NCBI GenBank assembly: GCA_037447655.1
Contig: JBBHKE010000284.1
Location: 170,761 to 211,934, forward strand
Source of the DNA: Zygnema cylindricum
Taxonomy: Eukaryota; Streptophyta; Zygnematophyceae; Zygnematales; Zygnemataceae
Length of the DNA stretch: 41,174 nt
Direction of reading: 5' to 3'
The translations under genes and the position numbers were made by a program. Below, in pieces: positions 40,090 to 41,174 of the stretch (position 1 is the first letter of the stretch; every line of letters begins with the position of its first letter). The notes under the pieces are model-generated. The model had not been told where the DNA came from. It did no database searches and saw only the letters and a list, made by a program, of their open reading frames with translations.

Positions 40090-41174
40090 GGTTATGGGCC
40101 CACCCTCTAGGGTACGAATCTTTAATGGAACTGGCTTCATATACTGGGAAAGTGTGATGATAGGAGCTCTATTCGAAAAAAGGTTTTGGGGGATAGTGAG
40201 TGGACGGTTGAGGCGTCCATCAAGTCTTGGAATTCCTCCAGGGTTTGGAGGAAGCAGATTCACCAAGAAAGAGGATCAACCTTCAACGGAGGAAACAAAG
40301 GAAGGAGAGGTAGTGGACAAAGGAAAGGAGAAGGAGGCGACCACACCAATAGCAACCTGTTCGGCATTCATGTCACCTATTCCGAGGAAAAAGGAGAATG
40401 ATACTGAAACGTGGGACGTCAACAATATGGCGGCAAAGCACTTCATCCTACGACATCTCACTCAAGAACTTGTATGTCCTCATTTGCAGGTAGAAAGGGC
40501 ATCCGATCTTTGGATGGCTTTCATAGAGATGTACTGAAGTGGTACGATTCAGCAACAACAGGTGGCTGATCAGAAAGTTAAAGAGTAAGTATATAAAGGG
40601 GGGAAGATGTTGGATTTTTGCAATGAGCTTGCTACACTCTTCATGGAGCTGGAGAGTGCAGGAAAAGATTTTAGTGAAAAAGAAAAGGTTAATTGTTTAC
40701 GATTGAAGTTACCCGATGAGTTCAATAACGTAGTCAACCGTGTGCAGGACTTGTCGGACTCAAGGTGGATATGGAACTCAGTGGTAGGGATGATTCTCCT
40801 TTGGGAGAATACGATTGAGAACAGAATGGGAGGAAAGAGTGGCCAAGCCTTGGAAACAAGGGCTGATTAGAGGAACAAGGATTCCCAGAAACCGGTCGAA
40901 AACTATGGGGGGAGGGAGCAGAAAAATCAGACCGGGGAGTTTGGACCAAGGGCTCCCAAAGGTTTATGTCATTTCTGTAAGAAACCAAGGCACTATATGG
41001 AAGAGTGCACTAAGCTAACCGAGCTTCGGTTAAAGGAGGGGAAGACCGGTGTTACCCAGAAAAAAAAGAAAAAGGCCCTTCTGACAGAAGTACATGAGGC
41101 GGAATCCGAGGCCGAGGACAATGAGCTCCTTTTAGATGAGGAGTTGGAGGCGAAAAATGAGGTCGAAATTCCAC
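40070..41174 (+). pseudogene. Copia gag of the nested element (partial)
   Basis: The ATG at 40070 is inside the LTR and a second ATG (40095) is in the primer site. An open frame of 155 codons covers GFIYWESVMIGALFEKRFWG, an acidic low-complexity segment, NNMAAKHFILRHLTQEL and SDLWMAFIEMY. It is broken by TGA near 40535 and TAA near 40587. The capsid continues (MLDFCNELATLFMELESAG, KLPDEFNNVVNRV, about 40607-40745). After a stop near 40868 comes an intact zinc knuckle CHFCKKPRHYMEEC (about 40966-41007) and the acidic LLLDEELEAKNEVEIP spacer. It is the closest relative of the gag at 35.3-36.8 kb. Confidence 0.92.
40090..40104 (+). other. Primer-binding site of the nested element (half-tRNA iMet), exact match
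   Basis: GGTTATGGGCCCACC, 15 of 15 as in element 2. The ATG within it is in frame with gag. Confidence 0.85.

Larger units (their letters stand above)
39037..41174 (+). mobile_element. Nested copia element, plus strand (5' part, runs off right edge)
   Basis: A B-type 5' LTR (39037-40089), primer site (40090-40104) and gag to the window end. It is inserted in the gag of the element starting at 37972. The left target-duplication half should be AAAGG (39032-39036). The right half is beyond the window. Confidence 0.92.

Overview
The window is eukaryotic, almost certainly from a land plant. It is dominated by old, nested Ty1/copia LTR retrotransposons. Plant origin is inferred from their primer-binding sites: in the best copies these are a 15-of-15 complement of the anticodon arm of the plant-type initiator tRNA-Met, with the GGTGGGCC arm rather than the animal GCTGGGCC version. 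One plausible host gene is visible at the left edge. It is the first exon of a minus-strand secreted protein (ATG at 556) that runs into a long GA/CT microsatellite. From about 560 to 5854 I see only AT-rich intergenic DNA with a few short repeats and palindromes.

Layout: (1) 5855-11049, minus-strand copia mosaic (element 1) with both LTRs, but its middle is replaced by an unclassified repeat and a fragment of another LTR. (2) 11050-11200 and 17394-20195, remains of a different retroelement (gag-like region, retropepsin-like motif, and a cytosine-C5-methyltransferase-like motif). (3) 11206-17393, nearly complete minus-strand copia element 2, inserted into (2) with target duplication AATCC. 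(4) 20196-25869, an inverted chimera: minus-strand LTR and pol tail joined at about 21470 to a plus-strand protease-integrase-RT-RNase H and 3' LTR. (5) 26589-31998, a second copia family (Y), minus strand, with target duplication GGGCA, inserted into a second copy of the unclassified repeat. (6) 33066-34056, a solo LTR of a Y-related family, with target duplication GATCT. (7) 34125-37967, truncated LTRs abutting a minus-strand gag-protease fragment. (8) 37972 to the end, a plus-strand gag fragment invaded by a further plus-strand element whose gag runs off the right edge.

No element has an intact polyprotein; all gag and pol entries are pseudogenes. The families share unusual organisation. 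Gag starts inside the 5' LTR, crosses a half-tRNA primer-binding site whose ATG pairs with the CAU anticodon, and in element 2 the polyprotein ends inside the 3' LTR. The first-family LTRs (A, B and element 2 types) also carry a tRNA-like A-box/B-box segment in antisense orientation. They also carry a leader hairpin that shows compensatory changes between copies.

Everything here was read by eye. Family assignments rest on motifs, element boundaries on LTR-to-LTR comparison, and no database search or alignment program was used.
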